A stretch of DNA of 45,084 bases from SKKL01 sp046543225. GTDB taxonomy: Bacteria; Actinomycetota; Acidimicrobiia; Acidimicrobiales; SKKL01. The notes beneath the pieces are model-generated. The model searched no databases, had not been told where the DNA came from, and worked only from the letters and a program-made list of their open reading frames with translations. Both the position numbers and the translations under genes were made by a program. Each line of letters opens with the position of its first letter. Within the stretch, counting starts at the first letter, position 1. The stretch spans positions 1 to 45,084 of the forward strand of contig JBKGZW010000004.1 in assembly GCA_046543225.1 (NCBI GenBank). The letters are read 5' to 3'. Positions 15,443 through 24,502 of the stretch are shown piece by piece.

Positions 15443-16552
15443 TCAGCACCCCACCCAGCGGCGCTCGACCCTGGGGCCGACGCCGCACACGACCTCGTAG
15501 CCGATGGTGTCGAGGCGAGCCGCCACCTGCTCGGCGGTGATGCGCTCATGTCCCTGGCTCCCGATGAGGACGGCCTCGTCGCCAGCCGCCACCTCGACGT
15601 CGCCGCAGTCGACCATGAGCTGATCCATGGTGATGGTGCCGACGATCGGACACCGACGCCCACCGAGCAGCACCTCGCCACCCAGACGATGGAGGTCACG
15701 CCGGACCCCGTCGGCATAGCCGATGCCGACCGTGGCGACCGTCGTCGGGACATCGAAGCGATGCCGCAGCCCATAGGAGAGGGCTTCGCCCGCCCGGACG
15801 ACCTTGACCTGGGTGACCCGGGCCGACAGCGACATCGCCGGACGCAACGGTGCGCGACCGGCCAGCTCCGGCGACGGCGAGATGCCGTAGATCGCGATGC
15901 CACACCGAACCAGGTCGAACCGCGACGCGGGATGGGCGATGGCGCCGGCCGAGTTGGCGGCGTGGCGCAAGTGGGGCGAGATCCCCGCTGCTGCCAGCCG
16001 GTCGAGCGCGCCCTGGTACCGATCGAGCTGCACGGCGGTGAAGTCGTGGTCGGGCTCGTCGGCCACGGCCAGGTGGGTCCAGAGCGCCTCCAGCTCGAGG
16101 CCGGGGGCATCGATCACCCGCTGGGCGAGCGGCACCACCGCGTCGGGGTCGACCCCGACGCGGTGCATGCCGGTGTCGACCTTGAGGTGGACACCGACCG
16201 GACGGGCCTGCGACGCGGCCGCGGCCGCGGCCCGAACCCCCGGCTCGCTGAACAGGGTCACCTGAAGCCCCAGGTCGGCGGCGTGGGAGAGCAGGTTCGG
16301 GTCGGGTTCGGACAGGACCAGGATGGGAACCTCGAGGCCCCCGGCTCGCAGGGCTGCCCCCTCCCCGACGTGGGCCACCGCCAACCAGGTGGCACCCGCG
16401 TCGACGGCGGCGCGCGCCACTGGCACCGCACCGTGGCCGTAGCCGTCGGCCTTGACCACCGCACACACCTCGGCGGGCGCGGCCATCTCGACGAGGGCGG
16501 TGACGTTGCCCTTGACGGCCTCGAGATCGATCGTTGCCCAGGCGCTGGCCAT
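15443..16552 (-). CDS. alr: alanine racemase
   Basis: A 369-residue PLP enzyme that converts L-alanine to D-alanine for peptidoglycan. The PLP lysine is K34 in VVKADGYGHG, and the second catalytic residue is Y279 in GIGYADG. KVDTGMHRVG and RCGIAIYG are also typical, and the length fits the family. ATG 16552 lies 2 bp after the stop of the CBS-domain gene. In mycobacteria alr also stands just upstream of tsaE, which supports the assignment. Confidence 0.96.
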   Translation of the reverse strand: MASAWATIDLEAVKGNVTALVEMAAPAEVCAVVKADGYGHGAVPVARAAVDAGATWLAVAHVGEGAALRAGGLEVPILVLSEPDPNLLSHAADLGLQVTLFSEPGVRAAAAAASQARPVGVHLKVDTGMHRVGVDPDAVVPLAQRVIDAPGLELEALWTHLAVADEPDHDFTAVQLDRYQGALDRLAAAGISPHLRHAANSAGAIAHPASRFDLVRCGIAIYGISPSPELAGRAPLRPAMSLSARVTQVKVVRAGEALSYGLRHRFDVPTTVATVGIGYADGVRRDLHRLGGEVLLGGRRCPIVGTITMDQLMVDCGDVEVAAGDEAVLIGSQGHERITAEQVAARLDTIGYEVVCGVGPRVERRWVGC

Positions 16553-16554
16553 GG

Positions 16555-17016
16555 TCAGCGGTCGGAGAGCATGCCCCGGAGGACGTCGACCCGCGACACG
16601 ATGCCGACCAGTCGCCCCGAGTCGACCACGGGGAGTCGCGAGATCCGTTCGTCGTGCATGATCGTTGCCGCGTCCTCGACGGTGGCATCGGCCTCGACGG
16701 TGACCGCCGGGTGGGACATGACGTCGTCGACCTTCGAGCCGAGCGCCTTCTCCAGGTCGTCGTCGAAGTGCCGCGACTTGATCTCGAACGACGCACCGAG
16801 GATCGCCACCACGGTGGGGAAGTGCAGACGGCTCTGCTTCACGATCAGGTCTCCGGTGGTGATCACGCCCACGACCGCGCCGTCGTCGTCGACGACGGGG
16901 GCGCCGTCGACCCCGCGGTCGACGAGCGCGTGCATCGCCTCGCTGACGTCGTCCGCGGCCCGAAAGGACAACACGTCGGTGGTCATGACGTCGCGAACGA
17001 CGAGGTTGGCGGGCAT
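16555..17016 (-). CDS. two-CBS-domain protein
   Basis: A 153-residue protein made of two CBS domains and nothing else. Each begins in the usual way: VRDVMTTDVLSF (7-18) and VDDVMSHPAVTV (96-107), and each ends in a G-V-I/V-x-x-x-D-L/V pattern (GVITTGDLI and GIVSRVDVL). CBS pairs bind adenine nucleotides and act as energy or ligand sensors. No enzyme domain is attached, so it may regulate a partner; its place between nnr and alr does not reveal which. ATG 17016 is 1 bp after the nnr stop. Confidence 0.88.
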   Translation of the reverse strand: MPANLVVRDVMTTDVLSFRAADDVSEAMHALVDRGVDGAPVVDDDGAVVGVITTGDLIVKQSRLHFPTVVAILGASFEIKSRHFDDDLEKALGSKVDDVMSHPAVTVEADATVEDAATIMHDERISRLPVVDSGRLVGIVSRVDVLRGMLSDR

Positions 17017-17017
17017 G

Positions 17018-18379
17018 TCACTCCTGGATCAGTCGGTCGAACACGGCGGGCAGGCGATCGGGGAGGTCGCCGGCCACCAGCCCGTGACCAGAGCCTAGGG
17101 CGCCGGCCAGGCCGTGCAGGTGCGCACCGACCGCGGCGGCGGTGAACGGCTCGACGCCCGAGGCCATGAGCGCGCCGATCACCCCCGCGAGCACGTCGCC
17201 GGTGCCGGCGGTGGCCAGCCGGGCATCGCCGCTGGCACTGGCCAGCACCTCGCCGTCGGGATGGGCCACGAGGGTCACGGGGCCCTTGAGCACCACGATG
17301 GCACCGGTGGCGGCGGCGAGGGAGCGGGCCGACTCGAAGCGGTCGGCACCCGGACGCCCCCCGGCGAGGCGTGCGAACTCGCCGTCGTGAGGGGTGAGCA
17401 CGGTGGCGGCACTGCGGCGTGCGAGCGCCGATCCCGGATCGTCGCCCAGCGCGGCGAGCCCGTCACCGTCGACGAGGACCGGGATCGGTGCCTCGGCGAT
17501 GACCCGGGCCGCCTCGGCGAGGGTGACCTCGCCGCGCCCGAGTCCGGGGCCGACGACCAGCGAGGAGAAGCGCTCGAGATCGTCGAGCACCCGGGCCGCC
17601 CAGCCGCGGTCGGCCAGCTCGACCCCGACCGCCTCGACCGGCCGACCGGGGTCGTCGCCCACACCAGGCGAGGAGAGTCGCACGTAGCCGGCGCCGGCGC
17701 GCTGGGCTCCGCGAGCGGTGAGGTGGGCGGCACCGGTCATGCCCGGCGAGCCGGCGATGATCCACACGGCGTGCTTCCACTTGTGGGCGGTGGCCGCCCG
17801 CTGGGGCAGGACCCGGGCGACGTCGTCGTCGGTGAGCAGCCAGGCCCGAGCCGAGCTGGTGTCGAGCCCGATGTCGGCGACCTCGGTGCGCCCTGCCCAC
17901 GATCGACCCGGTTCCAGCACCAGTCCCGGCTTGAGCGCGGCGAAGGTGACCGTTCGGTCGGCGACGAGCACCCCGTCGCCGACCTCGCCGGTGAGCCCAT
18001 CGAGCCCGGATGGGAGGTCGACCGCCAGGACGGGGATCTCCGGGTCGACCGCGGGGGCGACGAAGCCCGGTCGGGCCCCGGTGCCCAGCACTGCATCGAC
18101 GACCAGGTCGACACCGTCGAGGTGGTCGGGAAGCTCGTCCAGATCGTGGACCTGCACCCGCACTCCCCGCTGCTCCAGGCGCCGGGCAGCGTCGCGACCG
18201 TCGGCGCCGTTGTTGCCCGGACCGGCCAGCACCGCCACCCGACGACCGTACCCCCCGCCGAGCATGGCCAGCGCGACCGTGGCGGTGGCCGCACCCGCCC
18301 GACCGATGAGGACCTCGACCGGCTCGGGGGCCGCGGCGTCGATCTCGCCCATCTCCGCGGGCGTGACGATGGGGATCAT
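17018..18379 (-). CDS. nnr: bifunctional NAD(P)HX epimerase/dehydratase
   Basis: A 453-residue repair enzyme for hydrated NAD(P)H. The N-terminal YjeF_N part (about 1-185) carries GPGNNGADG (53-61) and DAVLGTG; it epimerises S- and R-NAD(P)HX. The C-terminal ADP-dependent dehydratase part carries HKWKHAVWIIAGSPGMTGA, DGDGL, TPHDGEFARLAG (329-340) and TAGTGDVLAG (390-399), the nucleotide-binding end. Fusion of the two is normal in bacteria. ATG 18379 overlaps the stop of the chelatase gene by 4 bases (ATGA). The same gene sits between glmS and alr in mycobacteria. Confidence 0.95.
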   Translation of the reverse strand: MIPIVTPAEMGEIDAAAPEPVEVLIGRAGAATATVALAMLGGGYGRRVAVLAGPGNNGADGRDAARRLEQRGVRVQVHDLDELPDHLDGVDLVVDAVLGTGARPGFVAPAVDPEIPVLAVDLPSGLDGLTGEVGDGVLVADRTVTFAALKPGLVLEPGRSWAGRTEVADIGLDTSSARAWLLTDDDVARVLPQRAATAHKWKHAVWIIAGSPGMTGAAHLTARGAQRAGAGYVRLSSPGVGDDPGRPVEAVGVELADRGWAARVLDDLERFSSLVVGPGLGRGEVTLAEAARVIAEAPIPVLVDGDGLAALGDDPGSALARRSAATVLTPHDGEFARLAGGRPGADRFESARSLAAATGAIVVLKGPVTLVAHPDGEVLASASGDARLATAGTGDVLAGVIGALMASGVEPFTAAAVGAHLHGLAGALGSGHGLVAGDLPDRLPAVFDRLIQE

Positions 18380-18771
18380 CGCTGGTCACCGCCGCCGGCC
18401 GCGGCTCCTCTCGCTCGATCGATCGCGAGGTCGACCAGGCGATCGTCGATCCCCAGGTGGTCGGCCAGGACGAGCTCCACCCCCCGATGGCGGTCGCGGG
18501 CGTCGGCCAGGATCTGGGGGAGATCGCGAAGGGTGTGGTTGCCGACGTGGAGGAAGTAGGGCACCAACACGATGGTCGTCGCACCCGAGGCCACCGCCTC
18601 GTCGATCGCATCGGGGATCGACGGCTCGGTGATCTCGAGGTAGGCGGGGCGGATCGCGGCCTCCTCACCCACCCGGTCGGCGATCGCCGCACAGATCTGG
18701 CCGTGGGCCTCGACCAGGGCAGGGTTCCGGCTGCCGTGGGCGATCACGAGCCAGACGGTCGCGGCCGTCAC
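18376..18771 (-). CDS. CbiX-type sirohydrochlorin chelatase-like protein
   Basis: A 131-residue single-domain protein of the CbiX/SirB group, which puts Co or Fe into sirohydrochlorin. H12 in IAHGSRNP is the conserved N-terminal His; PYFLHVGNH (71-79) supplies H75 and H79, the other metal ligands. The length fits the small homodimeric CbiX form. No other tetrapyrrole gene is seen nearby, so the pathway link is from the family only. It lies 10 bp downstream of acpS and overlaps nnr. Confidence 0.85.
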   Translation of the reverse strand: MTAATVWLVIAHGSRNPALVEAHGQICAAIADRVGEEAAIRPAYLEITEPSIPDAIDEAVASGATTIVLVPYFLHVGNHTLRDLPQILADARDRHRGVELVLADHLGIDDRLVDLAIDRARGAAAGGGDQR

Positions 18772-18781
18772 GATCGGACCC

Positions 18782-19150
18782 TCACAGCGCGATCGCGGTG
18801 GCCTGGGCCATCAGCTCGGTGTGCGACAGCGACAACCGCCACTCGTGGACACCGCGATCGGAGGCCAGCTCGTGTGCCCGACCGTGCAGCGCCAGCGCCG
18901 GCTGCCCCGACTCCTCGTCGCGTGTGACCTCGATGCTGCGCAGCTCCATCGCCCCCAGCCCCACACCGAGTGCCTTCATGACCGCCTCCTTGGCCGCGAA
19001 CCGGACGGCGAGCCGCGGCGCGGGATCCTGCTGGCGGTGGGCGTAGGCGCGCTCGGCCTCGGTGAAGAGCCGGTCGACCATGGAGGGGGTGCGCGCGATC
19101 ACCTCGCGGAACCGCGGCACCTCGACCAGATCGATCCCGAGGCCGATCAC
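18782..19150 (-). CDS. acpS: holo-[acyl-carrier-protein] synthase
   Basis: A 122-residue AcpS that attaches 4-phosphopantetheine from CoA to the Ser of acyl carrier protein. The magnesium ligands D7 (GIDLVEVPRF) and E55 (RFAAKEAVMKAL) are present, and WRLSLSHT is the third family motif. The length is normal. ATG 19150 is 10 bp after the stop of the GlmS-like gene, so it is in the same transcript. Actinobacteria often place acpS elsewhere in this block. Confidence 0.95.
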   Translation of the reverse strand: MIGLGIDLVEVPRFREVIARTPSMVDRLFTEAERAYAHRQQDPAPRLAVRFAAKEAVMKALGVGLGAMELRSIEVTRDEESGQPALALHGRAHELASDRGVHEWRLSLSHTELMAQATAIAL

Positions 19151-19160
19151 TCACAGCTCC

Positions 19161-22100
19161 TCATCGGTCCGAACGCCACCTGTCGGCCAGTGTCTGGATC
19201 GGCGCGGTGAGCAGGTCGAGGACCGACACCTCGGCGAGCACGTCGTCGCGGAACACCGGCTCGGTCTCCATCACCGCGCTGCGCAGGGCCGGATAGCGGC
19301 CCCGGTAGGCCGACATCACCGTACGGGCGGTGGTGGCCGGCAGGTGCTCGGCCAGCCGGACGTGCAACAGGGTCACGCCCGTGGCGAGGTTGCCCTTCAC
19401 CTCGGGCACGAGGACCGTGATCCGTCCGTCGGACCGCCCGAGGTTGACGAACACCTCGCGCTCGCGCGCGACCTGATGCTTGGTGCCGCGCAGCACCGGG
19501 TCGCGCTCGGTTCGCGAGGGGATGTCGGCCGCGATGCCGCCCTTGTCGAGCACCGTGGCGGTGGCCAGATCATCGTCGCTGTCGAGGTGACCCTCGATCG
19601 CGTACCGCGTGTACCCGGCGACCTCGACGACGGCCGGATCGAGCCCCGCCAGGGTTCGCAGCGTCTTGTAGCTGAGCCGGTCGCGGCCGGTGCCGGCATC
19701 GAGGACCGCCCGCACGAGCGGCACCTCGAGCAGCGACTCGTCGGAGCGGGAGATGCCGACGGTGACGGTCTTGGCCTGGTGCTTGATGGCATCGACCGGT
19801 CGGGTCAGCTCTTCGATCGCCCGGGTCAGCGCGTCGGTCAGGTCCTCGATCACCACTCCTGGAGCCCCGACCTTACCGTGCTCGAGCTCGAAGGCTTCCA
19901 GGGGCACCATGCCGAGCGCGAACCGCAGCAGGCTCGACAACCGCACCGCCGTGCTCGATTCGAGGTGACCGTTGTAGTCGCCGGCGCGGAGGCCGTCGAA
20001 GTACTGCTGGGCGTTGACCCCGATCGCGGAGCGGAGTTCGGCGAGCACCTCCTCGGCATCTCGTGCCGGGGTGACCGCAGCCTCGATGCTGGCCCGGATC
20101 TCGCGCAGCGGTAGCGCCTGGGCGTCGATCGCCAGCGCGGCCTCGTATCCGAAGAGGTGACCGGCCATGGCCGACAGCACGAACCCGAGCTCCGGGTGCA
20201 CCGCAGGGACCGGGATGACCTCGTAGGCGGCGCTGTAGCGAACCTCGCCCTCGGAGGCGATGACGATCGGGGTGGCCTTGTGCGCCCGGTAGATCGACAC
20301 CTCCTTGGCGACGTCGTCCGCGGTCGACCCGCTGAGACCAGCGGCGCACACCAGCACCATCGGTTCGGCCGACAGGTCGATGTGCTTCTTGTCCTCGGTG
20401 GCGTCCCAGGAGATCGACTTGTAGCAGAGCTCGGACAGCTTGATCCGCAGCTCGCGGGCGGCGATGAGGTTGTTGCCGTTGCCGACGATGGCCCACGAGC
20501 GCCGACTCGGTGCGAAGCGGCGGGCGGCCCGGGCGATGACGTCGCGCTGGGCCAGGGTGGCCTCCATGGCCGCCGACAGGTCACGGAGCGACGACAACAG
20601 CTCCTGTCGGGACCGGTCGTCGGAGGCGAATCCCGCCGCGTCGACGATGGCGAAGGCGAGGAGGAACCCGGCGGCGACCTGCGCGTAGAAGGCCTTGGTG
20701 GAGGCCACGCTCATCTCGATGTCGCGGCCGTCGGAGGTGTAGAGGACGCCGTCGGACTTGTCGGTGAGATCGCTGCCACGGCGGTTGACGATCGAGATCA
20801 CCCGCGCCCCGCGCCCCCGCACCAGGTCGACGGTTCGGTTGGTGTCGGTGGTGGTGCCCGACTGGCTGATCGCCACGACGAGGGTGTCGGACATGTCGGG
20901 CCGCAGCCCGAACCCCGACAGCTCGGTGGCGGGCAGGGCCTCGATCCGCAACGGCGAGTCGGAGGCGAGTGAACCAAGCGCGGTGGCCATGCTCTGGCCG
21001 GCCACCGCTGCGGTGCCCTGGCCGATCACCGCCACCCGGCTGATCCGACCCGTGGCCAGATCGTCGCGGACCGATTCGGGGACGCTGGAGGGGCCCAGGT
21101 GGACGCCGAGGCGACCGTCCTCTCCCACCAGGAGCTTGCCCCGCAGCGTGGTCCGGAACGAGGTGGGTGCCTCGGTGAGCTCCTTGAGCAGGAAGTGCGG
21201 GTGATCGCCACGGTCGATGTCGCGAGTGGTGATCGACGGGCAAGCCAGATCCTCGGCGGCCACCGGCAAGGGGGTGCCGTCGTATGCCCACCGCTGGATC
21301 CCCTCGAGGGTGCCGGCGCCGGCGCGGTCGAGCACGACGATCTGGCCGCGAGTGGCCACCGCGTTGTCGAGGTCGGCCGGTGTCTCGCCGTCGAGGCGCA
21401 GGTAGCGGTCGGCGTGCTCCACCACCCCGTAGGGCTCGCTGGCCACGACGTAGGCGTCGTCGGTCAACCCGACATAGAGCGCCTGCCCGCTTCCCCGCAG
21501 GGCCAGGCACAACCGGTCGGTGTCGGTGGTGGTGCTCGCGGCGACCGCCACCGAGCCGTCGAGCGCCGCCACGGTCGACCGGAAGGCATCCCCCAGCTCT
21601 GCCCCCGACCGCAGGTGACGAGCCAGCAGGGCGGGGATGACCTTGGCGTCGGTCGTGATCTCGGGGGCGATGTGGAGCCCTTCGTCGGCCTTGAGGTCGG
21701 CGTAGTTGTCGACATCGCCGTTGAGGACCGCGGTGGCGAGGTCGGCTCCCTCGTCGCCGGTCTCGAGCGAGTCGAGCGGGTGGGCGTTCGACTGGGAGAT
21801 GATCCCCACGCTGGCCCAGCGGGTGTGGCCCAGCACGAGCACCTCGGACTCGTCGGAGGCCACCGCCAGGCGCAGCAGCTCGTCTGCCCGCAGGGCGTCG
21901 CGCAGTTCCCGGGTGTTGTCGCCGAGCTGGCCGATCTCGGCCGCCGCCTTGTAGACGAAGGTCATGGTGTCGGCTCCGGCGCGGACCGCGCCCGACCGGA
22001 ACAGCTCGTCACGGTCCCGGGCTCCGAGCAGCGCCCGCACGGCGGGATCGTCGAGGTCGAGGCCGTGGCGGGCGACCACCAGCTGGAGACCGGCCGAGTC

Positions 22101-22607
22101 GCGGCCCCGCACCTCGAGACGGTCGAGCGCGGACAGCGCCTGCTGGACCGCCCAATAGGCGCGGGTGGCTCCCATCGAGGACACCGAGGCCGCCAGATCG
22201 AGGATCTCGGCCGCGGACCGGACGCGGTCGCGGCGCAGGGACCACGCCGCGTCCTTGACCCGAACCACCGCCTGGTTGAACGCCTCGAGCCGGTCTCCGG
22301 CGACGATCTCGCCGGCGTCGAGCCGGGCGTCGATGGTGGCGAAGGAGTCGAGCATCTGGTCGAGGGTGTCGGTCAGCGACGCCCGCAGCCCGGGATCGGA
22401 GAGCAGCAAGCGGGCCCCGACCGGTCCGCGCAGGAGGCGATCGGCGTCCTCGAGGTCCTCGGCGGCGACGAGGAGATCATCGAGCATCGAGGTGTCGGCG
22501 GCTCGTGCGAGCGCAGCGGCCGCGCGCTCCACCGGAGCTGCCACCAGACCGGACTCGGGTACCGCTCGCTGCGGTCTGCGCCCGAGCACGGCGATGATTC
22601 CACACAT
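19161..22607 (-). CDS. glmS: very large GlmS-like glucosamine-6-phosphate synthase
   Basis: A 1148-residue protein, against about 610 for normal GlmS, at the place of glmS downstream of glmM. Glutaminase residues are all there: C2 (MCGIIA), RGRDSAG (168-174), GHTRWAS with R263/W264, N296-G297 and D320. The sugar half has SIS domains at about 470-690 and 700-830, with SQSGTTTDT (581-589), ASTKAF (635-640), K723, E726 and H742 matching E. coli K485, E488 and H504, and K946 in AKTVTV matching K603. Extra parts: about 140 mostly helical residues (20-160) between C2 and the RGRDSAG loop, about 50 before GHTRW, about 110 before AKTVTV, and a 200-residue C-terminal extension after it, where normal GlmS ends. 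AGGAG lies 8 nt before ATG 22607. Active GlmS is likely; the roles of the additions are unknown. Confidence 0.85.
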   Translation of the reverse strand: MCGIIAVLGRRPQRAVPESGLVAAPVERAAAALARAADTSMLDDLLVAAEDLEDADRLLRGPVGARLLLSDPGLRASLTDTLDQMLDSFATIDARLDAGEIVAGDRLEAFNQAVVRVKDAAWSLRRDRVRSAAEILDLAASVSSMGATRAYWAVQQALSALDRLEVRGRDSAGLQLVVARHGLDLDDPAVRALLGARDRDELFRSGAVRAGADTMTFVYKAAAEIGQLGDNTRELRDALRADELLRLAVASDESEVLVLGHTRWASVGIISQSNAHPLDSLETGDEGADLATAVLNGDVDNYADLKADEGLHIAPEITTDAKVIPALLARHLRSGAELGDAFRSTVAALDGSVAVAASTTTDTDRLCLALRGSGQALYVGLTDDAYVVASEPYGVVEHADRYLRLDGETPADLDNAVATRGQIVVLDRAGAGTLEGIQRWAYDGTPLPVAAEDLACPSITTRDIDRGDHPHFLLKELTEAPTSFRTTLRGKLLVGEDGRLGVHLGPSSVPESVRDDLATGRISRVAVIGQGTAAVAGQSMATALGSLASDSPLRIEALPATELSGFGLRPDMSDTLVVAISQSGTTTDTNRTVDLVRGRGARVISIVNRRGSDLTDKSDGVLYTSDGRDIEMSVASTKAFYAQVAAGFLLAFAIVDAAGFASDDRSRQELLSSLRDLSAAMEATLAQRDVIARAARRFAPSRRSWAIVGNGNNLIAARELRIKLSELCYKSISWDATEDKKHIDLSAEPMVLVCAAGLSGSTADDVAKEVSIYRAHKATPIVIASEGEVRYSAAYEVIPVPAVHPELGFVLSAMAGHLFGYEAALAIDAQALPLREIRASIEAAVTPARDAEEVLAELRSAIGVNAQQYFDGLRAGDYNGHLESSTAVRLSSLLRFALGMVPLEAFELEHGKVGAPGVVIEDLTDALTRAIEELTRPVDAIKHQAKTVTVGISRSDESLLEVPLVRAVLDAGTGRDRLSYKTLRTLAGLDPAVVEVAGYTRYAIEGHLDSDDDLATATVLDKGGIAADIPSRTERDPVLRGTKHQVAREREVFVNLGRSDGRITVLVPEVKGNLATGVTLLHVRLAEHLPATTARTVMSAYRGRYPALRSAVMETEPVFRDDVLAEVSVLDLLTAPIQTLADRWRSDR

Positions 22608-22649
22608 GCTGGATCTCCTGTTGTGGGCCGGCCCGCTCCAGGGAGCAGT

Positions 22650-24020
22650 CTAGGTCTCGGAGACCGCCAGCTTGCTCGCAGCCTGCTCGACGGAGGCGAC
22701 CAGTTCCGTGGCCGCAGCGCTCGCTGCCGATTCGTCCTCGGCCTCGACCATCACCCGCACCAGCGGTTCGGTCCCACTGGGGCGCACGAGCACCCGCCCC
22801 CGCTCGCCCAGGTCGCGCTCGACCCGGTCGACCACGTCGGACATCTCGCCGATCACCGCCGCAGGCCGGGCGGCGACCCGGACGTTCTGCAACACCTGGG
22901 GGAAGCGGGTCATGGCCTTGCCGGCGAGCTCGCTGAGCGGCCGTCCGGCGCGAGCGACCAGATCGAGCAACTGGATGGAGGTGAGCAGACCGTCGCCGGT
23001 GCTGGCCAGGTCCCGGAAGATGATGTGGCCCGACTGCTCGCCTCCCAACTGCCAGCCGCCGCGCTCGAGCGCTTCGAGGACGTAGCGGTCGCCGACCTGG
23101 GTCTCGACCACCCCGATGCCGCGCTCGGCCATGGCCAGGCGGAACCCGAGGTTGGTCATCACGGTGACGACCACGGTGTCGTCGGCGAGCACGCCTCGTT
23201 CGTGGCGATCGATGGCGCACAGGGCGATGATCTGGTCTCCGTCGACGAGGGCGCCCGCGTCGTCGACGGCCAGCACGCGGTCGGCATCGCCGTCGAAGGC
23301 CAGCCCGAGGTCTGCGCCGTGGGCGACCACCGCGGCCTGAAGGTCCTGGGGACTGGTGGAGCCGCAGTCGTGGTTGATGTTGCGACCGTCGGGTCGATCG
23401 TGGAGGACCTCGACGGTGGCTCCGAGGCGTCGCAGCACCGGCGGGGCATGCTCGGAGGCGGCACCGTTGGCGCAGTCGACGACGACGTTGATGCCGTCGA
23501 GTCGGCGCCCCTCGATCGAGGCGTCCAGCGAATCGGCCCACCGGCCGACCGCTCCGACCGCCGGTCGGATCGACCCCACCTTGGTGCCGACGGGAGGGGG
23601 AGCATCGGCCGGCTCGCCGAGCAGGATCCGGTCGAGCTCGGCCTCGAGACGTTCCTCGTCGCCCGCTGCCAGCTTGACGCCCCCGGCACCGAAGAGCTTG
23701 ACCCCGTTGTCGGCGTAAGGGTTGTGCGACGCCGAGATGACCGCTCCGGGCACCCCGTCGTTGGCACACACCCACGCCACCGCCGGCGTGGGAACCACCC
23801 CGAGCACCTCGACGTCGACACCCTCGGCGGCCAAGCCAGCCGCCAGCGCGGCTTCGATCAGCGGGCCCGAGCGGCGCGTGTCACGACCCACCACCACCGT
23901 CCCGACGCGAGCCGCGTCGAGGACGCGCGCCGCTGCCCGCCCGAGGGCGAGCACGAGTTCGGGAGTGAGCTCGGTGTTGGCCACACCGCGCACTCCGTCG
24001 GTTCCGAAGCGAAGCGTCAT
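22650..24020 (-). CDS. glmM: phosphoglucosamine mutase
   Basis: A 456-residue enzyme that turns glucosamine-6-phosphate into glucosamine-1-phosphate for UDP-GlcNAc. FGTDGVRG (5-12) opens the protein, S98 in ISASHNPYADNG is the phosphorylated Ser, DGDADR (243-248) binds the metal, GGEQSGH is the sugar loop, and RPSGTEPLVRVM binds phosphate. ATG 24020 gives the standard N-terminus. The GlmS-like gene follows 42 bp later, so two consecutive pathway steps are encoded together; rpsI lies 64 bp upstream. That 64-bp gap shows no clear promoter. Confidence 0.96.
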   Translation of the reverse strand: MTLRFGTDGVRGVANTELTPELVLALGRAAARVLDAARVGTVVVGRDTRRSGPLIEAALAAGLAAEGVDVEVLGVVPTPAVAWVCANDGVPGAVISASHNPYADNGVKLFGAGGVKLAAGDEERLEAELDRILLGEPADAPPPVGTKVGSIRPAVGAVGRWADSLDASIEGRRLDGINVVVDCANGAASEHAPPVLRRLGATVEVLHDRPDGRNINHDCGSTSPQDLQAAVVAHGADLGLAFDGDADRVLAVDDAGALVDGDQIIALCAIDRHERGVLADDTVVVTVMTNLGFRLAMAERGIGVVETQVGDRYVLEALERGGWQLGGEQSGHIIFRDLASTGDGLLTSIQLLDLVARAGRPLSELAGKAMTRFPQVLQNVRVAARPAAVIGEMSDVVDRVERDLGERGRVLVRPSGTEPLVRVMVEAEDESAASAAATELVASVEQAASKLAVSET

Positions 24021-24084
24021 CGATGCCCCCAGCACGCTGGCGTAGCGTCGCCGGCACTCCGTGGTGGCGCCGGTCGTGCGGTGT

Positions 24085-24477
24085 TCAGCGCTTGGAGTAC
24101 TGCGGAGCCTTGCGCGACTTCTTGAGACCGTACTTCTTGGATTCCTTCTTGCGGGCGTCGCGAGTGAGGAAGCCGGCCTTCTTGAGCAGCGGGCGAAGCT
24201 CGTCGTCGAGCTCGACCAGTGCCCGGGAGATCCCCATGCGCATCGCACCCGCCTGGCCCGACGGACCACCGCCGTGGAGCGTGACGTCGACGTCGTAGAC
24301 CTCGGCGGTCTCGGTCAGCTTCAACGGCTCGGTGAAGATCATGCGGTGGGTCTCGGTCGGGAAGTACTCCTCGACCGGACGACCGTTGGCGGTGATGACA
24401 CCGGTGCCGGGACGCAGGCGCACGCGTGCGACGGCCTGCTTGCGGCGACCGGTGGTCTGAACGAGGGGTGCTGGCAT
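24085..24477 (-). CDS. rpsI: 30S ribosomal protein S9
   Basis: A 130-residue S9. TTGRRKQAVARVRLRPG and the C-terminal RKKESKKYGLKKSRKAPQYS match the family; the basic tail ending SKR reaches the P-site tRNA. ATG 24477 lies 25 bp after rplM, its usual partner. Transcription probably continues to glmM. Confidence 0.97.
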   Translation of the reverse strand: MPAPLVQTTGRRKQAVARVRLRPGTGVITANGRPVEEYFPTETHRMIFTEPLKLTETAEVYDVDVTLHGGGPSGQAGAMRMGISRALVELDDELRPLLKKAGFLTRDARKKESKKYGLKKSRKAPQYSKR

Positions 24478-24502
24478 GTCGAGAGGACCTCTTGGTGCTG
24501 GA

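Noticed and set aside
21099..24125. A plus-strand open frame of 1008 codons opposite the GlmS-like and glmM genes.
   Set aside because: It is an antisense shadow typical of GC-rich genes; composition is low-complexity (Gly, Asp, Val, Arg) and the opposite strand is clearly coding.
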